Program-made: the position numbers and the translations under genes
Source: an uncultured Lachnospiraceae bacterium
Lineage (GTDB): Bacteria; Bacillota; Clostridia; Lachnospirales; Lachnospiraceae
Direction of reading: 5' to 3'
NCBI GenBank assembly: GCA_947574135.1
Contig: CANPIM010000030.1
Span: 1 to 40,511 of the forward strand
Length of the DNA: 40,511 nt
Notes under the pieces: model-generated
The model's input: only the letters and a program-made list of their open reading frames with translations
Told to the model about the DNA's origin: nothing
Database searches by the model: none
Shown: piece after piece, positions 32,545 through 40,511 of the stretch
Position numbering within the stretch: position 1 is the first letter of the stretch
Layout: each line of letters opens with the position of its first letter

Positions 32545-33117
32545 AAAAGCTTCCTTTCCTCTTGGCGAAACTGTCCGGGGGATTTTTTTGTATACTGTTT
32601 AAATACCCGGCTAAAATTTTAAATAGAATTAAAACCACAAATACGGCTGATATCCGTAATGGAAAAATTTTCCTGCAAAAGCAGCTCCTTGGCTGCATGG
32701 ATCCGACAGTTACTCAGGTACGCGGAAAAGCTGATACCGGCTACGGTAGTAAAAAGAGAGCTTAAATAGGAGGCATTGACCTGAAGCTCCTGGGCCACAT
32801 CCCCAAGGGAAAGCATACTGTTGGTATAGTTTTTATCCATATAAAGCTCTGCCAGAAAAATAAGCCGCTGGCTGCGCTTTTCCAAAAAAACGGCAAAAAT
32901 CTCCGCATATTCCCCACACAGCTCCTCCACCTGGGATAAAAGGCTTTCCGAAATTTTTAGGTTCTCCCAATCCTCCGGAGCAAAACAGACAATTTTCGTG
33001 GTGGGCAGGTTGCAGCAGATATATTTCTGGTTAAACCTTGCAAGAAGGTAGGTAAAAGTAGCGTACAACTCCTTTACCGAACTGCTCTTTTCCAGAAGCT
33101 CATAGCCAAAGGACCGG
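32541..33117 (-). pseudogene. AraC-family sensor regulator, C-terminal part (gene split by IS)
   Basis: This part continues in frame from the piece at 37080-38735 once the IS and one copy of its target duplication are removed (ARSF joined to GYELLEKSSSVKELY). It holds the linker and both AraC helix-turn-helix motifs: LSLGDVAQELQVNASYLSSLF and FSITDISRICGFNSI. A second lesion is present: a TAA at 32619-32621 follows GFNSI, where relatives have Ser (a TCA-to-TAA change would do). After it NFSRVFKQYTKKSPGQFRQE continues in frame to TGA at 32541-32543. The regulator has lost function at least twice. Confidence 0.9.
33108..33117. repeat. Left copy of the 10-bp target site duplication
   Basis: AAAGGACCGG at 33108-33117 is repeated exactly at 37080-37089, directly flanking the inverted repeats of the IS element. 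Confidence 0.95.
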
Positions 33118-33264
33118 CAATGTCATTTAGTTTAAGGGGAAAGCCGTTAAGTTAAGACCGCCATTCATTTGAAAAATTAGCAGAGGCTCTTTTTTATCAT
33201 AAATCTCTCTCAAAATAAAACGTAACTATGAAGAAAAATCTGTAAATACAGTTTTTCTATGATA

Positions 33265-33320
33265 ATTGAAGGGCGAAAAGCTTGAAAATAAGCTTTTCGC
33301 CCTTCAATATCATTTAGTTA
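33265..33320. repeat. 19-bp perfect hairpin joined to a second TIR-like sequence
   Basis: Arms 33265-33283 and 33290-33308 pair perfectly over 19 bp (ATTGAAGGGCGAAAAGCTT) around GAAAAT. The right arm runs into CAATATCATTTAGTT (33304-33318), which differs from the outer terminal repeat CAATGTCATTTAGTT at one base and has the same orientation. It could be a terminator for the lipoprotein gene, an inner alternative end of the element, or both. Confidence 0.75.
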
Positions 33321-33372
33321 AATATTTTAGAACTTATTAAAAAACTCATGTCTTTCCATAGGAAGAGGTTTT

Positions 33373-33948
33373 TTATTCTTCTTCAAAATCGTGAATTACA
33401 TCAGGTACACTTTCTATATATGCTCTCACATCATCCCAGTATTCATATGGATTAAAGTATATTTTACCATCATAAAAAGTATTCCATGTCCCTGCATTTA
33501 ATTCCGCATGAGGTAAATACATATTTGTCTCTTCAAACATAGCCTGGGCTTCTTCATCTGTCATGCGACGCCAAGAGGTGTCTCCGGGTTTTCCTACAAC
33601 TTCTGTTGCCACTCCACCACCAGATATTTTCCAACTTCCTGTGTTTATAATTGATTCATATGCTTCAATTCCTCGTTTTGCCATGTCTGTTGTAGCATTA
33701 GCTTTTAACTCGTCTATTTCTTCCTGCGTTAAAGGAGTATCATCCACAATATCTTCTTCCACATTCTCATTTTCTTCAACAGGTTCATCCTGTTCTACGG
33801 GATCTGGTTCCGGCTCTGGAATCTCTATCTGCTGCACAGCATTTGAAAAGACAGACACAGCAGAACCATTATCCGCATTATTACAACCTCCAAGTCCAAC
33901 ACTTATGATCAGAATCCCTATTGCTATGTATAATTTTCTATTATCCAT
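33373..33948 (-). CDS. Passenger lipoprotein of the IS element
   Basis: This encodes 191 residues with a signal peptide and lipobox (SVGLGGC, Cys about 22). A Pro/Glu/Asp-rich linker (EPEPDPVEQDEPVEENENVEED) follows, then a folded acidic domain with WKISGGGVATEVVG and NTFYDGKIYFNPYEYWDD. It would be anchored outside the membrane. It forms a two-gene operon with the 33953 gene, 4 bp away, under the operator at 34461-34490. No family recognised. Confidence 0.8.
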   Translation of the reverse strand: MDNRKLYIAIGILIISVGLGGCNNADNGSAVSVFSNAVQQIEIPEPEPDPVEQDEPVEENENVEEDIVDDTPLTQEEIDELKANATTDMAKRGIEAYESIINTGSWKISGGGVATEVVGKPGDTSWRRMTDEEAQAMFEETNMYLPHAELNAGTWNTFYDGKIYFNPYEYWDDVRAYIESVPDVIHDFEEE

Positions 33949-33952
33949 TATT

Positions 33953-34423
33953 TTATCCCCTTTTTAAGATCGTTTTTCCTATAGATGCAATCAATGCCCC
34001 TGTTCGAAAAGGTGTATGGATGTCAAACTCTATTCCACCCAATAAGCTAAGATTAATATTCAAATTTTCAAATAATACGATCTTATTTCCGGCTTTGACT
34101 GCTTCTGCTGTTTTCTTTTCTAATTCAGCCAGAAGCTCCAGTCCCTTTTGCGTGATTTCTGTAATTTGAGGAATTTCGTCAAGTATTTCATCCGGTTCAT
34201 CCATATCGGATACAATGTAACCTTTCTTTGCCAGTACAAAACTGTCATTGATAAATCTTTCGTATTCATAGCCTGTTCCAGTATATTGAATTTCTCCCAT
34301 TGTTATACCATCGGCAACCGCTTTTATAGTTGGATAATCTGGATTTTCTTTTGCAAAATCCTCAAAAAAACGCATCAATACCAATGTTTCTAGCTGTCTT
34401 TCTGTTATATCTTTTGTTCTCAT
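33953..34423 (-). CDS. Passenger protein of unknown function, possible winged helix
   Basis: This encodes 156 residues. The N-terminal 90 residues resemble a winged-helix layout (RQLETLVLMRFFEDFA, FVLAKKGYIVSD, ITEITQKGLELLAELEKK). The C-terminal part ends with a Gly-rich hydrophobic stretch. It is first in the passenger operon. It may be a DNA-binding or adaptor protein; the call is weak. Confidence 0.6.
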   Translation of the reverse strand: MRTKDITERQLETLVLMRFFEDFAKENPDYPTIKAVADGITMGEIQYTGTGYEYERFINDSFVLAKKGYIVSDMDEPDEILDEIPQITEITQKGLELLAELEKKTAEAVKAGNKIVLFENLNINLSLLGGIEFDIHTPFRTGALIASIGKTILKRG

Positions 34424-34450
34424 AGCTTTCCTCCTTCATTTCATATCTTT

Positions 34451-34491
34451 ATTTTATCCCCACTGACAGTGTATGTCAACACTATTAGTGT
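34451..34491. promoter_or_regulatory. Passenger operon promoter with two CACT-N3-AGTG operators
   Basis: On the minus strand TTGACA (34479-34474), 17-bp spacer, TAAAAT (34456-34451). Two palindromes CACTGACAGTG (34461-34471) and CACTATTAGTG (34480-34490) share CACT-N3-AGTG with centres 19 bp apart. One lies in the spacer and the other abuts the -35, so a dimeric repressor would shut the promoter. The XRE protein encoded at 34554 is the obvious candidate. Confidence 0.8.
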
Positions 34492-34553
34492 CGAACTACA
34501 CCCATAGCTATGTATACTCATTTAAAATATTTAATACAAAGGAGGAAGATTCT

Positions 34554-34844
34554 ATGATCTATGGTTTGCCAGAAAAACTGCGTTTGTTAAGAATACAACA
34601 TAAATATTCTCAACAAGAACTTGCTAACAAGCTTCATGTTGCACCTGCTACTATTTCCGCATATGAGAGTGGTGAACGTACCCCAAGTCTGGAAAACTTT
34701 TTGTCGATTGCAAACCTTTACCATGTATCTGCTGATTATCTGCTTGGTTTGAATCCTCAAACTAGACAAGCAAAGCTGAATACTTCCCACCTTAACAAAA
34801 ATCAATTAATTGCTTTACAGGCATTGATTGATACTATGGAATAA
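34554..34844 (+). CDS. XRE-family transcriptional repressor (IS passenger)
   Basis: This encodes 96 residues from the ATG at 34554 with AAAGGAGGAAG upstream; an earlier in-frame start at 34473 lies inside the operator. The Cro/cI-type helix-turn-helix is clear: LRLLRIQHKYSQQELANKLHVAPATISAYESGERTPSLENFLSIANLY. A short C-terminal tail may form the dimer contact. It faces the two-gene operon and probably represses it and itself. Confidence 0.92.
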   Translation: MIYGLPEKLRLLRIQHKYSQQELANKLHVAPATISAYESGERTPSLENFLSIANLYHVSADYLLGLNPQTRQAKLNTSHLNKNQLIALQALIDTME

Positions 34845-35374
34845 ACAGATATTTTGGCTACGTTAATCGAACTAGTTGACTTTTTTCAGCAACATTCGCT
34901 GAACTTAGAAATGAAAATTTATTTTATTTTTTCTTACATTTCTATAACTAGTGATATTTTGGATACATACATTCTCTAATATTTTTCTTCATCAAAGATG
35001 TAAAATTGCTCTTTCAACGCATTTGTTTTGGTAAAATTTGGATAAAATCTCAAAAATTCATTGTTAGAAAGAGAATAAAAATCAATTTTATTGCATGATT
35101 ATAAATTTTTCCTAATTCTCTATTTTTCGTACATGGAGGAAGCTTTTTTCAAAAAACCTCATTTCGGGCTTCAAAATCAAGAAATTTCAAAAAAAATTAT
35201 TCGTATTTTTTACATTACGCAAAACGAGTTAAAATAAACTCATTTTAAGGTGAAATTTTGACCTCAAAATGAGTTAAGCTTTTATATTTATACATCTTTT
35301 TAATTATGTCAAATAATACTTTCAGTAAGAAGGAACACATCTTTTTGCGTCCCTTCTCCTCTTATTTCTATTGG
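34845..35374. other. AT-rich non-coding interior of the IS element
   Basis: No coding sequence is seen. A hairpin near its right side pairs AACTCATTTT (35237-35246) with AAAATGAGTT (35266-35275), extended by AGGT/ACCT, and GAGTTAAAATAAACTC overlaps it at 35226-35241. It may be a bidirectional terminator between the XRE and transposase genes. AGAAGG / CCTTCT arms near 35328-35358 could end the transposase mRNA. Confidence 0.5.
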
Positions 35375-36697
35375 CTATGCCGAAACACGATATATGAAAC
35401 CAGTAAAGCCTTTGGCTCTTAAGTTGCGTTGATCCTGCCGTCCGGGGCGTACCGGCTCTATATTTTTTGCTATATTTCGCATAAGCTCACGACCGTTCCC
35501 ATTCTCTTCACGGAAGTATTTCTTACAGAGATGAACTGCCATTGTATGGTTGACCTGATACTCATACATCCGTCTGTCGTCTTGTTCGATAATGACTTGG
35601 TTTACAATTCTTGAACAAAAATTTGCCATAGTCATGGCACAATAGATCTCCTGTTTGGCAAAATCGTCACTTTTTCCATGAAGATTGACCAAGCCAAGCC
35701 CGTATTTTAGCTCTCTAAAAGCCGTCTCGATTCCCCAACGAGCGTGATATAACTCTTTTAATTCCTGTGCTGTTATTTCGGATGGAAGATTCGTGACAAG
35801 TGTTTCGTACTGCCCGGTGTCCAGAAGAACACGCACAACCCGGAAAGACATGGGATAGGGGGAAGGAAAATCCCAACGTTGCCCTCTGGACTTACTGCTT
35901 TGGATACGGTTCCTGTTTGTCTGCACAAGGATATAGCCATTTGCTTTATCCTTGTTCGTCTGCGTTGTAGTAATCGTAAAAGATACTTTCGTATCCAGTT
36001 CCATCATAGGCAGTTTGGCAATTTCACGCATGGCGGAGCGATCCTGTCTGACACGGATCAAAAAATGCAGACCAGATTCCAATAGATATGCAAAGTTGTT
36101 GTACGATTCGTAGCCACGATCAGCAACAATTAATGTGTTGGACGGGAAGTTATACCACCTAAGCATGAACCACAATGCTTCCACTTCATCCGTTTCCGGT
36201 TGCGGTTGGATAATGCAATGTGTGTATGTTTTGCTCAAAACGTCATAAAGGATATTTGCGTGAAGTTGATTATATCCTTTTCGCTTTCCACCATTGGACA
36301 TGTAGCTTGATGCCTTGGGATTTGTGGGAAGATTGACTGCTGTTCCGTCTATTGCAAGTACCTGATAGCCTTTGAAGGTCTCTGTATCCTGACTGCGGTT
36401 GTTAAAGGATTCAAACAGGTTTTCAAAGTCCATCCAGTCCATCTGTTTTCTCCTTTGTACGAAAGCGGAAGCAGTCGCATCAATACCGGCATCCACGAGT
36501 TCTTTTTTTAAACTGCCCCCACGCATTGAAAGCAGGAGTTTAAACATTGTTTCGATTGGTAATAGACGTTTACGGGAAAAACTGCGATCCGCTTTTCCGG
36601 CCTCTTTCTGCCGCATGGCAACAGCATCCGCAATAGCTTCATTTAAAGATGTTTTTACTTTTCCCGGAACACTGCTTTTGATGTTTACAATTTTCAT
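35375..36697 (-). CDS. IS4-family DDE transposase
   Basis: This encodes 440 residues and is intact. The acidic triad is D117 in AIDGTAVNLP, D193 in VADRGYES and E324 in the YREK signature, which is complete (Y317, R320, E324, K331). This signature defines the IS4 family (DDE_Tnp_1). It should cut and rejoin the 17-bp ends. It is read in the same direction as the disrupted AraC gene. Confidence 0.95.
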   Translation of the reverse strand: MKIVNIKSSVPGKVKTSLNEAIADAVAMRQKEAGKADRSFSRKRLLPIETMFKLLLSMRGGSLKKELVDAGIDATASAFVQRRKQMDWMDFENLFESFNNRSQDTETFKGYQVLAIDGTAVNLPTNPKASSYMSNGGKRKGYNQLHANILYDVLSKTYTHCIIQPQPETDEVEALWFMLRWYNFPSNTLIVADRGYESYNNFAYLLESGLHFLIRVRQDRSAMREIAKLPMMELDTKVSFTITTTQTNKDKANGYILVQTNRNRIQSSKSRGQRWDFPSPYPMSFRVVRVLLDTGQYETLVTNLPSEITAQELKELYHARWGIETAFRELKYGLGLVNLHGKSDDFAKQEIYCAMTMANFCSRIVNQVIIEQDDRRMYEYQVNHTMAVHLCKKYFREENGNGRELMRNIAKNIEPVRPGRQDQRNLRAKGFTGFIYRVSA

Positions 36698-37062
36698 AGT
36701 CTTATTTTCCTTTCACAAAATAGATTAATAGAGACAAAAAAGAAAAACCTCTCCGCTAGTCGTTCTACGGGTGACGTTTTTCTTTTTCTTTAATGAATCC
36801 TGTTAAATTTTCTGTATCTTTTGACTTTTTTAATCTTTTATATTTCAATAAAAAACTATATAGTCTTTTTTCTGAAATCAGAGCAATTTGTGTATCCGTT
36901 AAACTTGTTTATGTGCCATTATAATAGCATTTCTAAGAAAAAAAGTCCATCCCTTTCTACTTAATTTAACGGAACATTGACTTATCTTAATATCATTTTC
37001 TTAACTTAATGGAATTTTTCCCATAAAACGGGGGAAAAGAGCAAACTTAATGGAGTTATGCA
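36698..37062. other. Right-end non-coding region of the IS: hairpin and subterminal repeats
   Basis: A perfect 12-bp hairpin AAAAAGAAAAAC / GTTTTTCTTTTT (36737-36748 and 36776-36787) lies upstream of the transposase start and could block readthrough transcription into it. Nearer the end, read inward, CCATTAAGTTTG, CCATTAAGTTAAG and CCGTTAAATTAAG occur, and CCGTTAAGTTAAG occurs near the left end at about 33144. These may be transposase-binding subterminal motifs. Confidence 0.55.
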
Positions 37063-37079
37063 TAAACTAAATGACATTG

Positions 37080-38735
37080 AAAGGACCGGGCCTCTGTTTT
37101 ACACCTTTCTCTTTCATACAAAACACAGGTGGAAAAATGCAAGAGAAAGGCATCCACCCTGTTTTTCATCTCAAACAGATGATTTTCATTTTTGGCCTTT
37201 GTATCTTGGTAGCGATTCAGCAAAAGTGCAGCCTTGGCCTCCTCATAGGACTGGGGAATGTCCAAAATAGAATCCTTCCTGTTTCCCACCCCAATTTGAA
37301 GGAGGACATCTTTGGATTTCACAATATTTTGGATGCTATTCATCAAATATTTTTCATATTCATCTATTTTTTCTGATTCTGTATCCGGGGCAACCTTTAA
37401 GAGAATCACCCAGCTATGGCTGTTTCCCGTCATGCGGACTGTGCTATCCGGAATTTCCAAATTCAGAAGAGCTTTTTTTACCTGGGAGGTGTAAGACTTA
37501 AAAAGCTCCTCCTCTCCTTTTGGATTCACCACCAGAATCATAAATTTTCCAGGGGAATTCAACTTTGAATTTATACTGAACAAAAAGTTGTCGATCTGTT
37601 GTTCTGACAGGGAGGTTTCCAAAATATCCGCAAGCAGCCGGCATTCCATCTCCGGGAGCAGACTTTTTAATGCCCCGCTTAGTTCCTGATTTGCAAGAAT
37701 GGTCTTTCGAAAGAGCTGATTCAAATAATCCATCTCATTTTTAACCGGCGCATCCGTCAAATTCCCTGGCTGAAAGGAATCGTCAGTTACCATTTTCATA
37801 AAATCCCGGATCGGTTTATAGGTAGTATGGGAAGCAAAAATTGCATACAAAACTCCAACCAGCAGAGCAATCAGAAGAAAGGAAAGCATGGGCATTATCA
37901 AAACCTCCATGTCCTGAAAGGTAATCTGATAATCACTTTGATATAAAAATAAGAGCCTTGTATGTTCCGATGTAAACACACGCCAGGGCTTCTTCGCTCC
38001 TCCCTCCAGGGCCGCCTCTCTATGTCTTTTCAGCTCCTTCACTGTCATCCCGGTATTTTCCCAAAAAATAGGAAACCCCTGGGAATCAAATACCAAAATA
38101 GGCGTATTGTGCTTGTTTTTTCCCTGGATTAGCTGGTAAAACTCAGAATTACTCAGCTTTAGAATCAAAATCCCCAGCCGATCCCGCCCGGTCAGAGGAA
38201 AATCCTGGACAAGGTATACCCCGTCCTCCAGGTTGCATAAAACCGGATCGGCCTGTGTCCTTACACCCAGAGCATCAAAAAAATCTAGGATCCTTCTTAT
38301 CTCCTCCTCATTGGCATGGTAAAAAATCTGATTGTTGGCGGAGTAGAGGGTGCTGTCATAGTCCACATACAAAAAGATGCTTTGAATCAGATCGTTCTCC
38401 ATACAGGTCCGGTTGAGAAGCTTTTGAATCTCAAAGGTCCGGTCGTTTCTGGTAGTGTCCGGAGCCACAACAGCCGAGATAATATGCTCGTTGGAGGTCA
38501 GGTTCACGGATATGGCATATAGAGAATCCAGAGACATTTCCACAATATCGCTGGTCTTTTGCAGCATATCCATTTCCGTAGTCTCGGCCTGATCCATGGC
38601 ATTGTTTATCAGAAGCTTATAGCCAATACCCATAAATAAAAACAGCAAAATTCCTACCAGAATTAATAACGCTGTCAAAACGCGAAAAAACATGCTTTTT
38701 ATGTAATAGGGAGGTTTGGTATCTCGCAGGTGCAT
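37080..38735 (-). pseudogene. AraC-family membrane sensor regulator, N-terminal part (gene split by IS)
   Basis: The intact frame reads 552 residues before entering the IS. Two helices (about 16-38 and 285-306) flank an extracytoplasmic sensor domain. A HAMP-like or linker segment and a cytoplasmic linker with QSYEEAKAALLLNRY follow, as in YSIRK/AraC-type sensors of Firmicutes. The DNA-binding part lies beyond the IS at 32541-33117. The intact protein would be roughly 740 residues. It probably controlled the adjacent TRAP transporter. Confidence 0.92.
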
Positions 38736-38922
38736 TTATAGATTCCTTTTCACAGAAGTATGCTTGTCAAGAGATGGTATCTTTTCTGTTTATGTGTCTC
38801 TTGAGTTTTAGTTTATCATATTTCAAAAATATTGTCAAATTTAACATTTATTTATATTTTTAACAATTTATTGGATTTTTACTTTTGTACAAATTGCCAT
38901 TCACTTTCTAAAAAATCGGCGG

Positions 38923-38951
38923 TTGATTCAAAACATTGTACATTTTATAAT
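38923..38951 (+). promoter_or_regulatory. Promoter of the TRAP transporter remnant
   Basis: TTGATT (38923-38928), 17-bp spacer and TATAAT (38946-38951), 55 bases before the dctP start. AAAAGGAGG precedes the ATG. Confidence 0.8.
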
Positions 38952-39005
38952 AAGCCATGCAAACTTCAAACACATTGTAGGATTTTATGAAAAGGAGGTA
39001 TTTTT

Positions 39006-39390
39006 ATGAAAACAAAAAAACTATTTGCCATGATTCTGGGAATTACCATGACGGCCAGTCTGCTGGGCGGCTGTGGTAGTTCAGAGGAAAATGCTCCTGC
39101 AGCACCTAGTGAGCCGAGCACAGAGGTCTCCCAGGATGCAACGTCCAATTCTGAAACATCCCAGGAGGATGCTGCCGGAACCGGGGATACAAGGACTTTG
39201 ACCCTGGCCGCCACCCTGGGAAATTCCACTTCCATTATTCAGACTACCACAACCATGAGTGAAAAGGTAAAGGAGGAAACCGGCGGTTCCATTGACATTC
39301 AGGTTTTCCCAGACAGTACCCTGGGAGGACAAAGAGATTTCCTGGAGGGCGTCTCTATGGGGACTGTAGATATGTGTATTATTGTAGCTG
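39006..39390 (+). pseudogene. TRAP transporter substrate-binding protein DctP, N-terminal remnant
   Basis: A lipoprotein start (SLLGGC, Cys about 23) and Ser/Glu-rich linker lead into the DctP fold: TLTLAATLGNSTSIIQTTT, then KEETGGSIDIQVFPDSTLGGQRDFLEGVSMGTVDMCI. The protein should continue for about 220 more residues, but after MCIIVAG the sequence becomes that of the DctM permease in another frame. The frame stops at 39429. About one third of dctP is left. Confidence 0.88.
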
Positions 39391-39654
39391 GCGCCCTTAT
39401 TATTGCCGGTGATTACTTCTATTGGCTATGATCCTATTGCATTTGGTGTGATTTTGTGTACAATTTCAGTAGTAGGAAATTTAACGCCGCCTGTAGGAGG
39501 ACTTCTGTTTGTGGTCAGCGGCGTGGGAGGAATCCCTGTGGGAAAGATTGCAAGGACTGTGCTGCCCTTTTTGGGTGTGATTGTGTTTGTGCTGGTGCTC
39601 TGTGCCTTGTGTCCGGGGATTGTTTCCTTTATCCCCAACCATCTTATGGGCTAA
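39388..39654 (+). pseudogene. TRAP transporter large permease DctM, C-terminal remnant
   Basis: From 39388 one frame reads LAPLLLPVITSIGYDPIAFG, then LTPPVGGLLFVVSGVGGIPVGKI and a last membrane helix, ending NHLMG. These are the closing segments of DctM (TRAP large subunit, about 425 residues in full). The first 80 percent of the gene and all of dctQ are missing. It is out of frame with dctP, so no functional fusion is made. Confidence 0.88.
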
Positions 39655-39684
39655 GGGAGCGCCCTGGCCCGGAAAGGAGTTATG

Positions 39685-40511
39685 ATGTCATCAAAATATG
39701 CGTTTCAGGTAAGCAGCCACGAACATTTTTACAAATATCCGGAGGAGTACTATGTAAAGCCCTTTCGGATTTTTGCCAATCTCTATTTTGTGGGAAATAA
39801 GGACGTGGGCTCCTATCTATTTGATACGGAGGAAGGGCTGATTCTTATTGACACCACCTATCCTACCAGTCGGGCCCAGATGGTTCAGTCTATCTGGGAG
39901 GCAGGCTTTGACCCCAGAAATATCCGGTATATTCTTCATACGCATGGACACTTTGATCATTTTGGAACAACAAAATTTTTGCAGTCCCTCTCCGGAGCAA
40001 AAACCTTTTTGGGCGCGGAGGATGCCAAAATGTTCCGAACCCGTCCGGAGCTGGCCCTAATTGCGGATTCCCGCCATGCATTTCTGGATCTCTTTGAACC
40101 GGATGTATTGTTGGAGGACGGGGATGTGATTCAGCTGGGAAGCACAAAAATCCGCGCCGTCTCCACGCCGGGACATACCATGGGGGTTATCTCCTATTTT
40201 GCCGAGCTAACAGAGCAGGGAGAAACCCATCTGGCCGGCCTTTATGGAGGCATTGGCCTCAATACTCTTTGCCGGGATTCCATTGTAAAATTTGGCACGG
40301 AAGCTTGGCGGGAGCATTATATTGCCAGCCTTAGAAAGGTTCGAAAGGAGCCGGTAGATCTGGTTCTTGGCAACCATACGGGGCAGAATCACACCCTGGA
40401 AAAGTATGCACAGATGCAAAAGGAGCCAAAGGCTCCCAATCCCTTTATCCGTCCAAAGGAATGGCTGGAATTTCTTGACGGGGCAGAGGCCCGCTATTTG
40501 CATATGCTTGC
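39685..40511 (+). CDS. Metallo-beta-lactamase-fold hydrolase (runs off right edge)
   Basis: At least 275 residues are encoded. AGGAG lies 5 bases before the ATG at 39685; the ATG just before it is also possible. The zinc motif HTHGHFDH is complete, preceded by GLILIDTTYP and followed by STPGHTMGVISYF and LGNHTGQN. This fits class-B-lactamase-like hydrolases acting on small molecules or lactones; not necessarily antibiotics. It lies 31 bp after the TRAP remnant, so it was probably in the same operon and perhaps acts on the imported compound. Confidence 0.88.
   Translation, partial: MSSKYAFQVSSHEHFYKYPEEYYVKPFRIFANLYFVGNKDVGSYLFDTEEGLILIDTTYPTSRAQMVQSIWEAGFDPRNIRYILHTHGHFDHFGTTKFLQSLSGAKTFLGAEDAKMFRTRPELALIADSRHAFLDLFEPDVLLEDGDVIQLGSTKIRAVSTPGHTMGVISYFAELTEQGETHLAGLYGGIGLNTLCRDSIVKFGTEAWREHYIASLRKVRKEPVDLVLGNHTGQNHTLEKYAQMQKEPKAPNPFIRPKEWLEFLDGAEARYLHML

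Larger units (their letters stand above)
33118..37079 (-). mobile_element. IS4-family insertion sequence with passenger genes (3,962 bp)
   Basis: Ends are perfect 17-bp inverted repeats, CAATGTCATTTAGTTTA at 33118-33134 and its complement at 37063-37079, with a 10-bp direct duplication outside. Inside are one DDE transposase gene (35375-36697), an XRE regulator, and a divergent pair of genes including a lipoprotein. Plain IS4-family elements are about 1.4-1.7 kb, so about 2 kb is cargo. This matches the 'transporter IS' idea known from IS231-type cassettes. It interrupts the AraC regulator gene. Flanking duplications are intact, so the insertion is recent. Confidence 0.95.

Overview
The window looks like the chromosome of a Lachnospiraceae-type member of the Clostridia. 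The evidence is the low-to-mid GC Firmicutes core, the classic minus-strand order rplU-prp-rpmA-obgE-yhbY-nadD-yqeK-rsfS, an upstream radical SAM / DUF2344 / Rne-Rng trio, L27 with a cleavable N-terminal extension, and strong AGGAGG-type ribosome binding sites. The genus cannot be fixed from the sequence alone.

Region 1 (about 1-5541) is an AT-rich, T-biased filamentous-phage (inovirus-like) element. It has a divergent ribbon-helix-helix regulator with a three-palindrome operator, an HTH DNA-binding protein, a small ssDNA-binding-like protein, a block of strong hairpins that could be an origin or packaging region, a run of small membrane proteins resembling virion proteins, and a Zot/pI-type assembly ATPase. 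There is no secretin, as expected for a Gram-positive host. The ATPase gene carries an in-frame TAG.

Region 2 (5542-6629) has no convincing gene. It holds a long forked hairpin, a complete minus-strand cobalamin riboswitch with promoter and terminator but no downstream gene, a dif-like palindrome, and a tandem repeat. A tyrosine recombinase and lexA follow on the plus strand.

Region 3 (8648-30838) is almost all minus strand. It contains the ribosome-biogenesis/GTPase block, the RNase G and radical SAM block, membrane and lipoproteins of unknown role, a sigma-70 family factor with a DUF4179 partner, and two acid-sugar catabolism genes. Wedged between rng and the rplU promoter is a five-gene island: FkbH-like enzyme, acyl carrier protein, VOC protein, MBOAT acyltransferase and SGNH protein. 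It has the architecture of a dlt operon but with a predicted glyceryl-ACP synthase in place of DltA. It also contains an 18-bp tandem array between its last two genes.

Region 4 (30839-40511) is an acid-sugar locus that appears to be decaying. A GntR/FCD regulator faces a GarR-like dehydrogenase whose promoter spacer is filled by a perfect palindromic operator. A membrane-sensor AraC regulator is split by a 3,962-bp IS4-family element with 17-bp inverted repeats and a 10-bp target duplication. The element carries three passenger genes: an XRE repressor and a divergent two-gene operon with a lipoprotein. The split AraC gene also has a second lesion, a nonsense codon. Next to it, a TRAP transporter has been reduced by deletion to the start of its binding protein joined to the end of its large permease, followed by an intact metallo-beta-lactamase-fold gene running off the right edge.
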